This document shows, one piece after another, positions 1-7,948 of a DNA stretch of 40,773 bases; within the stretch, counting starts at the first letter, position 1, and every line of letters begins with the position of its first letter. The notes under the pieces were generated by a model, which saw nothing but the letters and a program-made list of their open reading frames with translations, made no database searches and was not told the DNA's origin. Made by a program: the position numbers and the translations under genes. This DNA is from Bryobacterales bacterium. Lineage in GTDB: Bacteria; Acidobacteriota; Terriglobia; Bryobacterales; Bryobacteraceae. The stretch lies in contig JAHCHD010000029.1 of NCBI GenBank assembly GCA_026129915.1, positions 1-40,773 of the forward strand, in the 5' to 3' direction.

Positions 1-1
1 C

Positions 2-196
2 GAGAAAGTGAACTTCAAGATCCGGGAAGCCCAGATGCAGAAGATTCCCTACATGCTGGTGGTGGGCGACCGCGAAGAAGAGGCGGGCAACGTCTCGGTG
101 AGGCACCGTCGCCGAGGCGACTTGGGCGTGCAGGCATTTGATGACTTCATGACCAGCATTCAACCGCTAATTGAGGCTCGCGACTCCTCGGAGTAA
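2..196 (+). CDS. thrS: Threonyl-tRNA synthetase, C-terminal end (partial)
   Basis: The reading frame is open from base 2 and ends in TAA at 194-196, so only about the last 64 residues of the protein are present. The segment KIPYMLVVGDREEE followed by VSVRHRRRGDLG is the end of the class II anticodon-binding domain, as found at the C-terminus of threonyl-tRNA synthetases, which charge tRNA-Thr in the cytoplasm. The GTG at base 8 is an internal codon, not a start. The rest of the gene lies upstream of the window. The hopanoid glycosyltransferase gene begins 32 bases downstream on the same strand and may be co-transcribed. The family call rests on a short but characteristic motif. Confidence 0.88.
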   Translation, partial: EKVNFKIREAQMQKIPYMLVVGDREEEAGNVSVRHRRRGDLGVQAFDDFMTSIQPLIEARDSSE

Positions 197-228
197 TCAC
201 CCTAAGCAAGCCGGGGAGCCACCCAAGC

Positions 229-1380
229 GTGTTGGACATCCTGCGATTTCTGCTGCCCGCCGCGTTCGTGGCGGGCAGTTGCGTTTACTGCCTGCTGAGC
301 ATTGTGGCCGCCCGTCGATACCGCGCTGTGACGGCTTCCTCCGCAGCACAACGACTGCCCCTCAGCATCCTGAAGCCCCTGCACGGCCTGGACGAGGGTC
401 TGGAAGAGAACCTTCGTAGTTACTTTGCCCAGGACTATGCCGGGCAGGACGGCCAGCCCGCGTTCGAAATCCTCTGTGCTGCCCGTGACCACATGGACCC
501 CGCGCTGCGTTTGGTGGAGCAACTGCGGCGCCAGTTTCCTGCCATCCCCTGCCAGGTGATCGTCACCGGTGATCCCCCCTATGCTAATGCCAAAGTACAC
601 TCGCTTGCCTGCATGCTGCGGAAAGCTCGCTACGACCTGCTGGTAATGGCGGACAGCGACGTGCGCGTAGAGCCGGGGTTCCTCGACAATGTCAGTGCCG
701 AGTTTCAGGATCCAAAGCTGGGAATAGCCACCTGCCCGTACCGGGCAATCCCTGGCGACAGCCCGTGGAGCTTTCTGGAAGCGATTCACATGAATACGGA
801 GTTCCTTGGAGGCGTGCTGACGGCGCGGATGCTCGAGGGAGTTCGTTTCGCATTGGGCCCAACGATTGTCGCCAGGCGCGAGGTGATCGCCGCGATCGGG
901 GGGTTCGAGTTCCTCAAGGACTTCCTGGCCGAGGATTTTGTGATGGGAAACCGCGCGGCCGCGCTCGGCTATGGGGTGATCCTCTCCAGTGCCATTATTG
1001 AGCATCGCATTGGCAGCCAGCCCCTATTGGCGAACCTGAGGCATCGCCTTCGGTGGGCGCGCTCCACCCGGCGCTCGCGCCCGGCGGGCTACTTTGGCGA
1101 GATCTTCCTGCGTCCGCTTGCTTTGGCGATTCTGCTGGTGGGGCTGGCCCCCTGGGCATGGCCGGCACTCCCGCTGGTGCTGGCGCTGCGTATTTGGCAG
1201 GCGGAAGAGATGCGCCGAACGGTGCGCGCCCGTTTTGAAACTGCCCATTGGCTGGCTTTGCCGGTGCAGGATCTGCTTAGCTTTGCGCTGTGGGCGGCCG
1301 GTTTCTTCGGAAACTCCATTCGCTGGCGCGACCGTCGCTACCGGTTGTTGCGTGACGGCCGCTTTGAGTATCTGGACTGA
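229..1380 (+). CDS. hpnI: HpnI-like hopanoid / ceramide-type glycosyltransferase (GT2)
   Basis: This 383-residue membrane-associated family 2 glycosyltransferase resembles HpnI, which adds an N-acetylglucosamine unit to bacteriohopanetetrol, and also ceramide glucosyltransferases. Residues 7-27 form an N-terminal membrane anchor. The GT2 signatures are in order: KPLHG at 49-53, the metal-binding DSD at 142-144, the acidic pair in LAEDF at 233-237, and the basic RHRLRWAR motif at 271-278, equivalent to the (Q/R)xxRW box. Hydrophobic segments near residues 290-320 and 345-365 fit further membrane passes. Translation starts at GTG 229, downstream of a GGGGAG stretch. No other hopanoid gene is visible in the window, so HpnI rather than another lipid glycosyltransferase is inferred from motif layout alone. 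Confidence 0.78.
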   Translation: MLDILRFLLPAAFVAGSCVYCLLSIVAARRYRAVTASSAAQRLPLSILKPLHGLDEGLEENLRSYFAQDYAGQDGQPAFEILCAARDHMDPALRLVEQLRRQFPAIPCQVIVTGDPPYANAKVHSLACMLRKARYDLLVMADSDVRVEPGFLDNVSAEFQDPKLGIATCPYRAIPGDSPWSFLEAIHMNTEFLGGVLTARMLEGVRFALGPTIVARREVIAAIGGFEFLKDFLAEDFVMGNRAAALGYGVILSSAIIEHRIGSQPLLANLRHRLRWARSTRRSRPAGYFGEIFLRPLALAILLVGLAPWAWPALPLVLALRIWQAEEMRRTVRARFETAHWLALPVQDLLSFALWAAGFFGNSIRWRDRRYRLLRDGRFEYLD

Positions 1381-1457
1381 ACAGGATGGCATTCGGCTTC
1401 CTGGCTGAAACGAACTCGGGCTTCCGCTCATCTCAACCAATGGATAGCTTCCCGCAC

Positions 1458-1486
1458 CGCCGCCAGTTCCTGGCGGCGCTCGTTTT
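1458..1486 (+). terminator. Putative intrinsic terminator after the hpnI-like gene
   Basis: A perfect 8-bp GC-rich inverted repeat (cgccgcca at 1458-1465, tggcggcg at 1471-1478) with a 5-base loop is followed by ctcgtttt. It lies 78 bases past the glycosyltransferase stop codon and upstream of htpX. The T-run is short and interrupted, so termination efficiency is uncertain. The stem also falls inside a 29-codon open frame (1440-1529) that I do not regard as a gene. Confidence 0.55.
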
Positions 1487-1597
1487 GAAGATTGGAAGGC
1501 CCGTTTTCCTGACCACCGCGATGCTGTAACGTGGAGTGCGGCACGACGCAAGGAATTGCTGTTGGCTGCGTATCTATATGAAGGAGTTGCTTCATCC

Positions 1598-2455
1598 ATG
1601 AATCATGTGAAATCTGCAATGTTGCTGGCGTTGTTGACTGCCTTGTTGCTGTTCCTGGGCCACGCGATCGCGGGTGAATCCGGGCTGATGATTGCTGTTT
1701 TCATGGCATTGATCATGAACTTTGGCAGTTTTTGGTTCTCCGACAAGATCGTGCTCTCAATGTACGGCGGCCGGGAAGTGACCGAACGTCAAGCGCCGGA
1801 GCTTGTCTCGCTGGTGCGCCACCTTGCGATGCAAGCGAATCTTCCCATGCCGCGCGTCTACATTTTGGACGAGCAGGCGCCAAACGCCTTCGCTACCGGA
1901 CGAAGCCCGAAGAAGGCGGCGGTGGCGGTGAGCGCCGGCCTGCTCCAGATGCTCAGCCGGGATGAACTGGCTGGCGTCGTCGCGCACGAACTCGCACACA
2001 TCCAGAACCGGGATACTCTGATCATGACGATCGCCGGAACCATCGCCGGCGCGCTGAGCTATCTTAGCCAGATGGCGATGTGGGGCATGATGTCCCGCGG
2101 CGGCCACGATGACCGGGAAGGTCCCAACCCGATTGTCGCCATCGTGGGTATCATCATTGCTCCCTTCGCGGCAATGATCATTCAGATGGCGATTTCCCGT
2201 TCGCGCGAGTACATTGCCGACGCGAACGGGGCAAAGATCAGCGGCAGCCCGATGGGCCTGGCGAATGCTTTGCGGAAGATCGAGGCGTACGCGAAACGGA
2301 TTCCCATGCACCATGGCTCTCCGGCAACCGCGCACCTTTTCATCGTGAATCCCTTCGTGGGGGGCTTTGCTGGGCTGTTCCGCACGCACCCGGAAACTGC
2401 AGAGCGCATTGCCCTGCTGGAGCGGATGGCAATGACTGGCGAATACCGAGCCTGA
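1598..2455 (+). CDS. htpX: HtpX-type M48 membrane zinc metalloprotease
   Basis: This 285-residue protein matches HtpX, an integral inner-membrane zinc protease that helps degrade misfolded membrane proteins under stress. Two N-terminal hydrophobic segments (about residues 7-25 and 28-47) precede the catalytic domain. The zinc motif HELAH is at 130-134 and the third-ligand glutamate lies in SREYIAD at 202-208. Two more hydrophobic stretches (about 142-162 and 178-200) sit between these motifs, as in E. coli HtpX. The ATG at 1598 is chosen because AAGGAG at 1581-1586 is well placed for it. An in-frame codon at 1556 would add 14 residues without support. The length agrees with the family. Confidence 0.93.
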   Translation: MNHVKSAMLLALLTALLLFLGHAIAGESGLMIAVFMALIMNFGSFWFSDKIVLSMYGGREVTERQAPELVSLVRHLAMQANLPMPRVYILDEQAPNAFATGRSPKKAAVAVSAGLLQMLSRDELAGVVAHELAHIQNRDTLIMTIAGTIAGALSYLSQMAMWGMMSRGGHDDREGPNPIVAIVGIIIAPFAAMIIQMAISRSREYIADANGAKISGSPMGLANALRKIEAYAKRIPMHHGSPATAHLFIVNPFVGGFAGLFRTHPETAERIALLERMAMTGEYRA

Positions 2456-2475
2456 GCCCTTCGCCACCGTCGAAA

Positions 2476-2510
2476 CCGGAGATCCGTCTGAGCCAGATGC
2501 GGGTCTCCGG
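2476..2510 (+). promoter_or_regulatory. Hairpin between htpX and terC
   Basis: The arms ccggagatcc (2476-2485) and gggtctccgg (2501-2510) pair over 10 bp with a single G-T wobble. The 15-base loop holds a second small inverted repeat, tctg/caga. No T-run follows, so it is not a standard intrinsic terminator. It lies about 30 bases before the terC start and could be a leader structure or an mRNA-end stabiliser. It does not resemble the yybP-ykoY manganese riboswitch that precedes some terC-family genes. Confidence 0.4.
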
Positions 2511-2542
2511 ACACGCCCCCGCACTGCCCTATCATAGAGGGA

Positions 2543-3568
2543 GTGCTGCCTTCTAGCGAGTTCCTCTTTCCCATCGCCGAATACTGGCCATTTCTAACTG
2601 GCTTCATCCTCTTCGTTGTCGTTTTGCTGGTGCTTGACCTTACCGTTTTTCATCGCAAGGCCCATGCTGTTTCCATGCGGGAGGCTGGCCTCTGGGTGGT
2701 GTTCTGGGTATCGCTAGCCGTTATTTTCAATATCGGTCTGTATTACTACGCAAACTGGTCGTTTCCTGAGAATGAGCGGCTAATGGCCATTCCGGGGTTT
2801 GATCCTAGCAAGGCGGCTAAGCAGGTTGCTCTTGAGTTCCTCACCGGCTACATCATCGAGGCATCTCTATCGGTAGACAATATCTTCGTTTTTGTAGTGG
2901 TGCTGGGTTACTTTGCTATCCCTGCCCGTTACCAGCATCGGGTATTGTTTCTGGGGATTCTCGGAGCTATCGTCTTCCGAGGAATTTTCATTTCCTTAGG
3001 TGGGCTGCTCATTCAGTTTCATTGGATCATCTACGTGTTTGGCGCCTTTCTGATATTTACAGGAATACGCATGGCACTTGCGGAGGAGCATGCCCCGGAA
3101 CCCGATAAGAACCCGCTGATTCGCATCTTTCGCAAGTACATGCCGGTTACGAGCGACTTTCACGGACAGCATTTCTTTGTTCGTCTCAATGGGGTTCTAC
3201 ACGCTACCCCTCTGTTTATTGCCGTATTGTTTCTGGAGGCTACTGATATTGTGTTTGCCGTGGATTCCGTCCCAGCTATCTTCGCGATAACCCGCGAGCC
3301 TCTTATCGTATTTACCTCCAACATCTTCGCGATACTTGGCCTAAGAGCGATGTATTTCCTGCTGGCAGGAGCAATGGATAAATTTTATCTACTTAAGTAT
3401 TCCCTCGCGCTCATTCTGATCTTTGTCGGTTTGAAGATGACATGGTTGGATTACGCTTTCGATGGGCATTTTCCCATCAGTTGGTCGCTGGGCGTGATTG
3501 GCCTCGTACTGGCCATTGGCGTGGTAGGCTCTCTACTGTTTCCGCGGCAGGCACAGCAATCGGACTAG
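2543..3568 (+). CDS. TerC/Alx family membrane protein, probable metal exporter
   Basis: This 341-residue polytopic membrane protein belongs to the TerC family, whose members Alx and MeeF/MeeY are linked to manganese export. Family hallmarks are clear: LDLTVFHRKAH near residues 29-39, SLSVDNIFVF in the region of residue 110, ATDIVFAVDSVPAIFAIT near 235, and RAMYFLLAG near 275. The acidic residues inside these membrane helices are the conserved metal-site candidates. About nine hydrophobic segments are visible. The GTG at 2543 gives the usual family N-terminus, although the GAGGGA just upstream abuts the start with almost no spacing. The gene uses many more A/T-ending codons than its neighbours, with sample lines near 50 percent GC, which could reflect transfer. 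Confidence 0.88.
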   Translation: MLPSSEFLFPIAEYWPFLTGFILFVVVLLVLDLTVFHRKAHAVSMREAGLWVVFWVSLAVIFNIGLYYYANWSFPENERLMAIPGFDPSKAAKQVALEFLTGYIIEASLSVDNIFVFVVVLGYFAIPARYQHRVLFLGILGAIVFRGIFISLGGLLIQFHWIIYVFGAFLIFTGIRMALAEEHAPEPDKNPLIRIFRKYMPVTSDFHGQHFFVRLNGVLHATPLFIAVLFLEATDIVFAVDSVPAIFAITREPLIVFTSNIFAILGLRAMYFLLAGAMDKFYLLKYSLALILIFVGLKMTWLDYAFDGHFPISWSLGVIGLVLAIGVVGSLLFPRQAQQSD

Positions 3569-3616
3569 TATCCGGTTGGGAGATGATCAGGTTCTGAATG
3601 TGCTTAAGGGGGTGGC

Positions 3617-4849
3617 GTGCAGGCTCTTAACCGAAGGGAGTTTATGGCGGCAAACGCAAGCGCAGCTTTCGCACAAACAGGAACCCGCTACGATTTCGCC
3701 ATCGTGGGGGCTGGAGTCTTCGGAACCTGGCTCGCGCGTGCGCTGCACCTAGCTGGCAAGAAGGTGCTGCTGGTTGACCAGCACGGCGCCGCGAACAACC
3801 GGGCGAGCAGTGGCGGTGAGACGCGTATTATCCGCTTCGGGTATGGCGACCGCGAGCTCTATACCCGTTGGAGCCAACGTGCGCTAGCGCTTTATAAGGC
3901 AGCCTACGCGGGGCTCGATCCACTCCTTTTTGTGGAGACGGGATTTCTGTGGCTTGCCCGGCAGGGTGATGCCTATACGGAATCGAACCTGGAAGTGTTT
4001 GACCGGCTGAAGGTGCAGTACGAAAAACTAGACCGATCCCAACTGGAGCAGCGGTTCCCGCAGATCTCGCTAGGTCCAGTGACGTGGGGCATCTACGAAC
4101 CTGAGGCGGGTGGGTTGCTGGCGCGACGTGGCGTGCAGACGGTACTCGAAGCCACCCGGAAGCAAGGACTGGCCTACCAGCAGGTTCAGATTGTGCCACC
4201 AAGGGAAGGTAGCCGTACCGCCTCAATCCGCACCGCGGACGGCGATACTATTGATTCCGAGACGCTGGTGTACGCTTGCGGCCCCTGGCTGCCTAAGATC
4301 TTTCCCGAGATTCTGGGGAACCGCATCCGGCCAACCCGGCAGGAGGTCTTCTATTTTGGTTTACCGCCTGGAGACCCATGGTTCCGCGTGCCGAAACTGC
4401 CCGCCTGGGTGGACCCCGGCGATACCATGTATGGCCTCCCGGACATTGAGAACCGGGGTTTCAAGATCTGCCCGGATCAGCATGGTTCGGCGGTGGATCC
4501 TGATACGCAGGAACGACTGGTGCCTGCTGTGTCGGTGACGGCCATGCGCGCCTACATGACGCAGCGTTTTCCGCGACTCGCCAATGCACCGCTTACCCAA
4601 ACAGAGGTTTGCCAGTATGAGAACACCTCGAATGGCGACTACCTGATGGATCGTCACCCAGGGTTCGACAATGTGTGGCTGTTGGGTGGCGGTTCAGGCC
4701 ATGGATACAAGCACGGCCCCGCGATTGGGGAATACATGACCGAGGCTTTGCTGGAAGGCAAGGCGATCGACCGTCGCTTTTCTCTGGCGACCAAGGATGC
4801 CATTGGCGAGGGTGGGCGAACTTCCACCATCCCCGCCCCCAGGCAATAG
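3617..4849 (+). CDS. Sarcosine oxidase / N-methyltryptophan oxidase-like FAD enzyme
   Basis: This 410-residue flavoenzyme of the DAO family most resembles monomeric sarcosine oxidase and N-methyl-L-tryptophan oxidase, which oxidise N-methyl amino acids to a free amine, formaldehyde and hydrogen peroxide. The FAD-binding GAGVFG is at 31-36 and VDQH follows the second beta strand. Cys332 in VCQYENTS aligns with the cysteine that covalently binds FAD in sarcosine oxidase, and is followed by DYLMDRHP and the GGGSGHGYKHGP segment that lines the flavin. The N-terminus reads LNRREFMAANASAAFAQ, which resembles a twin-arginine signal with a very short hydrophobic stretch, so export is doubtful. GTG 3617 follows AAGGGGG. 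The substrate is not established. Confidence 0.8.
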   Translation: MQALNRREFMAANASAAFAQTGTRYDFAIVGAGVFGTWLARALHLAGKKVLLVDQHGAANNRASSGGETRIIRFGYGDRELYTRWSQRALALYKAAYAGLDPLLFVETGFLWLARQGDAYTESNLEVFDRLKVQYEKLDRSQLEQRFPQISLGPVTWGIYEPEAGGLLARRGVQTVLEATRKQGLAYQQVQIVPPREGSRTASIRTADGDTIDSETLVYACGPWLPKIFPEILGNRIRPTRQEVFYFGLPPGDPWFRVPKLPAWVDPGDTMYGLPDIENRGFKICPDQHGSAVDPDTQERLVPAVSVTAMRAYMTQRFPRLANAPLTQTEVCQYENTSNGDYLMDRHPGFDNVWLLGGGSGHGYKHGPAIGEYMTEALLEGKAIDRRFSLATKDAIGEGGRTSTIPAPRQ

Positions 4850-4850
4850 C

Positions 4851-4870
4851 ACGGTGTTCTGCACCACCGT
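4851..4870. terminator. Small inverted repeat between convergent genes
   Basis: The arms acggtg (4851-4856) and caccgt (4865-4870) form a 6-bp hairpin with an 8-base loop. It sits in the 30-base gap where the sarcosine-oxidase-like gene (+) and the tolC-like gene (-) converge. Position suggests a shared weak terminator. There is no T-run on either side, so this is tentative. Confidence 0.25.
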
Positions 4871-4879
4871 TAGCCTGGC

Positions 4880-6697
4880 CTATTTCACTACAACGCCGCG
4901 CTCGACTAGCAGCGTACCGGAGAGGCGCAGCATGGTGAGTCGGTTGCGGTTGTAGTTGATGCTCTCGGTGACGAGGCGCTGTTCGTTTTGGATCAAGTCC
5001 GTCTGCGCTGCCTGGAGGAAGAAGAGTGTTACAGTGCCCAGGTCGTACTTCTTCTGCTCGGCTTCCAGCCGCTTCTGAGCGAAATCACGGGCAATGCCGG
5101 CGAGGCGGACACTTTCGCGGCTGGCTTCGAGGTTGTTGATCGCGTTCAGGATGTCGAGGCGCACGGTCTGTTCGAGATCACGAATCCGCAACATGGTGGT
5201 CTTTTTCCGCACTAAAGCGTCGGCGTAGTTTGCGGAAGCCTGCCGGTCGCGGATGGGCAAGGCCAGTTGCAGGCCAAAGGTGTAGGCCGGGAAATCAAAG
5301 GCCAGGGTGTTGCCAAAGGCGCTCCACAGACCTACCTGCTGGACGATCCGGCGCGTATCGGTATCCAGTTGGTTACCGCCGCGACCGACGCCGGCGTAGC
5401 GCAGGGTGAGTGCCAGGTTGGGCCGCAATTGGTTCACGCTCTGCTTGATGCCCAGGTCGTCGCCGATCAGCTGCTGGCGCTGCTGCAGCAGGTCCGGTCG
5501 GCTGCGCAGGGCCTCCTCCACATAGCCTTCGCGGTCAATGGTCTCAGACGGGGTGGGCGGAGTAACGATATCGGTGATCTCAATCGGAAGGCGACGGATG
5601 TCAGGGTCGAGGTCGACGCCGATCTGTTGCCGGAGTACGTCCTCGGTACGAGCAAGGCGGAACCTGGCCTGGGTGTAGTTTACTTCGGCTTGCGCAAAGT
5701 CGGCCTGTGGCTGGAAGACGTCCAGTTCCGGGATGGCACCGAGTTCTAATTCTCGTTGGGCTCGACGCAATGATTCGCGGCGGAGGTTCAAGGCGGCCTC
5801 CTGAACGCGGAGGTTCTCACGAGCTTCAAGGTAGTCCCAGTAGGCGAGCTCGGCGTTGGACAGAATGTTGATGACCTGATTTTCAAAGGCCAGCTCAGAG
5901 GTTTGCAGGGTATTGCGGGCAATGAGGATGGGGACCTTGTTGATCATGCCCCGGTTGCGCAACAACGGCTGAGTGACCTGGATGTTGGCGCCGGTGTTGA
6001 TGAATGGATTGAAGGTCTGAAACTGGTTGTTGGTGCTAGACCGATTTGCGGTCATTCCAACCTGCATCTGGGTGCCCGGCAGGAAGGTCTGGTTGTAACC
6101 GAAAGTGGCCGGCTGGTTCAGCTGGCTCACCACCGATGCGCCTTCCAACTGGTTGGTGGCGGGCGTCTCACTGCGAGTGGCGGTGAAGTTACCGTTGAAG
6201 GTTGGGTCAAGGAAGGACATCGAACGCATGATGGCGTTCTTTGGCGTCTCCAACTGGATCTTCTGGATGGCGATGTTGGTGTTGTTGGCCAGGACGAGGT
6301 CGAGATAAGAGCGCAAGGAAAGCTGCAGCTTCTGGTCGCGGATGAAGTCGCTGAAGCCAGTGGGGTCAAGCAACTGGACGCGGAACTCGGGGTTACCCAG
6401 AATGCGCTGGAAGTAAGCGGGGACGCCGAACACGGGTGCGTGACGCGCCTCGTCAAAGCCGAAGCCGCTGCTCACCATGGGGCGCGAGAGGGATTCCACA
6501 GGTGTAAAGGCGTTAGTGAGCTTCACCGTTTCCTGCGATTCCGGAGCCGGGGCCGAGGTCGGAGTGGCCATGACGCCCACTTCCGCTTTGGCCGGTTGCG
6601 GCTGAGGTGACGCAGGCGCGGACTCAGTCTGTGCAAAGGCGGGCAGGGCCAGCGCCGCCGTCAGGATGAGGGATAAAAAGACACTCGTTCGTTGCAT
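4880..6697 (-). CDS. TolC-family outer-membrane efflux protein
   Basis: This 605-residue outer-membrane channel protein begins with a Sec signal peptide (MQRTSVFLSLILTAALALPAFA, cleaved near residue 23). A low-complexity Ala/Pro stretch follows, then two OEP-type repeats of helical coiled coil and beta strands. Typical TolC features are visible, such as the long helices around LAYWDYLEARENLRVQEAALNLRRESLRRA and the RSRPDLLQQRQQL segment at the start of the second half. It is longer than E. coli TolC, mainly at the N-terminus, where about 100 residues precede the first helical repeat. It is the last gene of the minus-strand efflux operon, starting six bases after the permease stop, and would complete a channel across the envelope with the upstream adaptors and permease. 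Confidence 0.9.
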   Translation of the reverse strand: MQRTSVFLSLILTAALALPAFAQTESAPASPQPQPAKAEVGVMATPTSAPAPESQETVKLTNAFTPVESLSRPMVSSGFGFDEARHAPVFGVPAYFQRILGNPEFRVQLLDPTGFSDFIRDQKLQLSLRSYLDLVLANNTNIAIQKIQLETPKNAIMRSMSFLDPTFNGNFTATRSETPATNQLEGASVVSQLNQPATFGYNQTFLPGTQMQVGMTANRSSTNNQFQTFNPFINTGANIQVTQPLLRNRGMINKVPILIARNTLQTSELAFENQVINILSNAELAYWDYLEARENLRVQEAALNLRRESLRRAQRELELGAIPELDVFQPQADFAQAEVNYTQARFRLARTEDVLRQQIGVDLDPDIRRLPIEITDIVTPPTPSETIDREGYVEEALRSRPDLLQQRQQLIGDDLGIKQSVNQLRPNLALTLRYAGVGRGGNQLDTDTRRIVQQVGLWSAFGNTLAFDFPAYTFGLQLALPIRDRQASANYADALVRKKTTMLRIRDLEQTVRLDILNAINNLEASRESVRLAGIARDFAQKRLEAEQKKYDLGTVTLFFLQAAQTDLIQNEQRLVTESINYNRNRLTMLRLSGTLLVERGVVVK

Positions 6698-6703
6698 GAA
6701 TAT

Positions 6704-7948
6704 TTACTCGTAGCGAATGGCTTCGATGGGATCCAGTTTGGCGGCTTGCACGGCCGGGTAGATCCCGAAAAGAAGTCCGATGAATACAGATACGCCGAAG
6801 GCCACGGCGATGGACGCGAAGGTTACCACGGTGCTCCAGCCGGCAGCCGCGGCAATTACGCGCGACAGGGTGAAGCCAAAGGCAATCCCGATCAAGCCAC
6901 CGACAATAGAGATTAACACCGCTTCGGTAAGGAACTGGCGTATGATGTCGGTCTGCTTAGCGCCAATGGCGCGCCGAATTCCAATCTCGCGGGTCCGTTC
7001 AAGAACCGTTGCCAGCATGATGTTCATGATGCCGATGCCGCCCACCAGCAGCGAGATGCCCGCAATGCAAATCATCACGACGCTGAAGATGAAGCTGGTC
7101 TGGCGACGCTGCTCCAGCAATTGGGCAGGTACCACAACGGTGAAGTCGCCGGCTTCCTTGTGGGTGGCATTGAGGATGGCCTGAACGACGTTGGCGGCTT
7201 CCACGGAATCCACATCGTTTTTCACCCGGATGTAGATGCCGTCGATTTCGTCCTTCAAGTAGCTATTGTTGTCCTCGAAGCGCCGCAGAACGGTATTCAG
7301 CGGGGAGATGATCAGGTTGTTCCGGTTAGCCACTTCCAGACCTTCGACATCGGCGGTGGCCTGCTGGGTGAGCACGCCGATCACCTGGAGCCATTGGCTG
7401 TTTACTTTGATCCACTTGCCTACCGCGTCGTCAAAGCCCAGCATGCCCACTTTGGCAGACTCACCCAAGACGCACACCGGCGCGGACGCGATGTTCTCGG
7501 CGTCGGTGAAAAAGCGCCCGGAGATAATCTTGAGGCTGTTGATGTCCGCAAAATTGGGCAACACGCCAATCAACAGAGGGATGTCATCCTGCGCTTTGGG
7601 CAAGGTGGATGTAGGCTTGAATCGTTTGCGCGGCGTAAGTGCCTCAATGCCCGCCACGTTTTCATGAATCGCCCGGAAGTCGCGAAAACTCAAGCCTGGC
7701 GAAATGGTGCGCCGCACCTGCAACTCGTCCCGGTCAAGAGCTTCGCGGGCCTCAATGATGATGTTATTCACACCCAGCATGTCGATATAGCTGAGCATCT
7801 CAGCCTGTGCCCCCGCAGTGATGGAGAGCATGGCAACCACGGCGCCAACCCCGAAGATCATCCCGAGCATTGTCAGCAGGGTTCGCAATTTGTGTACAAA
7901 CAGGCTGGCGAGGCCCATTTGCAGATCGGGAAGAAAGCTACCAAACAC
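6704..7948 (-). CDS. ABC transporter permease, MacB/FtsX type, without ATPase domain
   Basis: This 414-residue inner-membrane protein has the MacB/LolC-type layout: one N-terminal membrane helix (about residues 20-45) preceded by LQMGLASLFVHKLRT, a periplasmic MacB-PCD-like domain of about 230 residues, and a C-terminal FtsX domain with three helices. The motif ERTREIGIRRAIGA after the second helix is diagnostic, and the protein ends in AAKLDPIEAIRYE. E. coli MacB carries an N-terminal nucleotide-binding domain. That domain is absent here, and no separate ATPase gene lies in the operon. The GTG start overlaps the TAG stop of the adaptor gene by one base (7948), which indicates translational coupling. 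Confidence 0.9.
   Translation of the reverse strand: MFGSFLPDLQMGLASLFVHKLRTLLTMLGMIFGVGAVVAMLSITAGAQAEMLSYIDMLGVNNIIIEAREALDRDELQVRRTISPGLSFRDFRAIHENVAGIEALTPRKRFKPTSTLPKAQDDIPLLIGVLPNFADINSLKIISGRFFTDAENIASAPVCVLGESAKVGMLGFDDAVGKWIKVNSQWLQVIGVLTQQATADVEGLEVANRNNLIISPLNTVLRRFEDNNSYLKDEIDGIYIRVKNDVDSVEAANVVQAILNATHKEAGDFTVVVPAQLLEQRRQTSFIFSVVMICIAGISLLVGGIGIMNIMLATVLERTREIGIRRAIGAKQTDIIRQFLTEAVLISIVGGLIGIAFGFTLSRVIAAAAGWSTVVTFASIAVAFGVSVFIGLLFGIYPAVQAAKLDPIEAIRYE

Noticed and set aside
202..1005. A 267-codon minus-strand frame across the glycosyltransferase gene
   Set aside because: It lies opposite a gene with complete GT2 motifs, and its composition is that of a shadow frame.
1440..1529. 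A 29-codon frame starting MDSFPHRRQFLAAL, resembling a Tat signal
   Set aside because: It has no mature domain and no ribosome-binding site, and its arginine/leucine stretch is produced by the terminator-like inverted repeat at 1458-1478.
2456..2542. Manganese riboswitch (yybP-ykoY) upstream of terC
   Set aside because: The region is too short and lacks the conserved internal loops; only a simple hairpin is seen.
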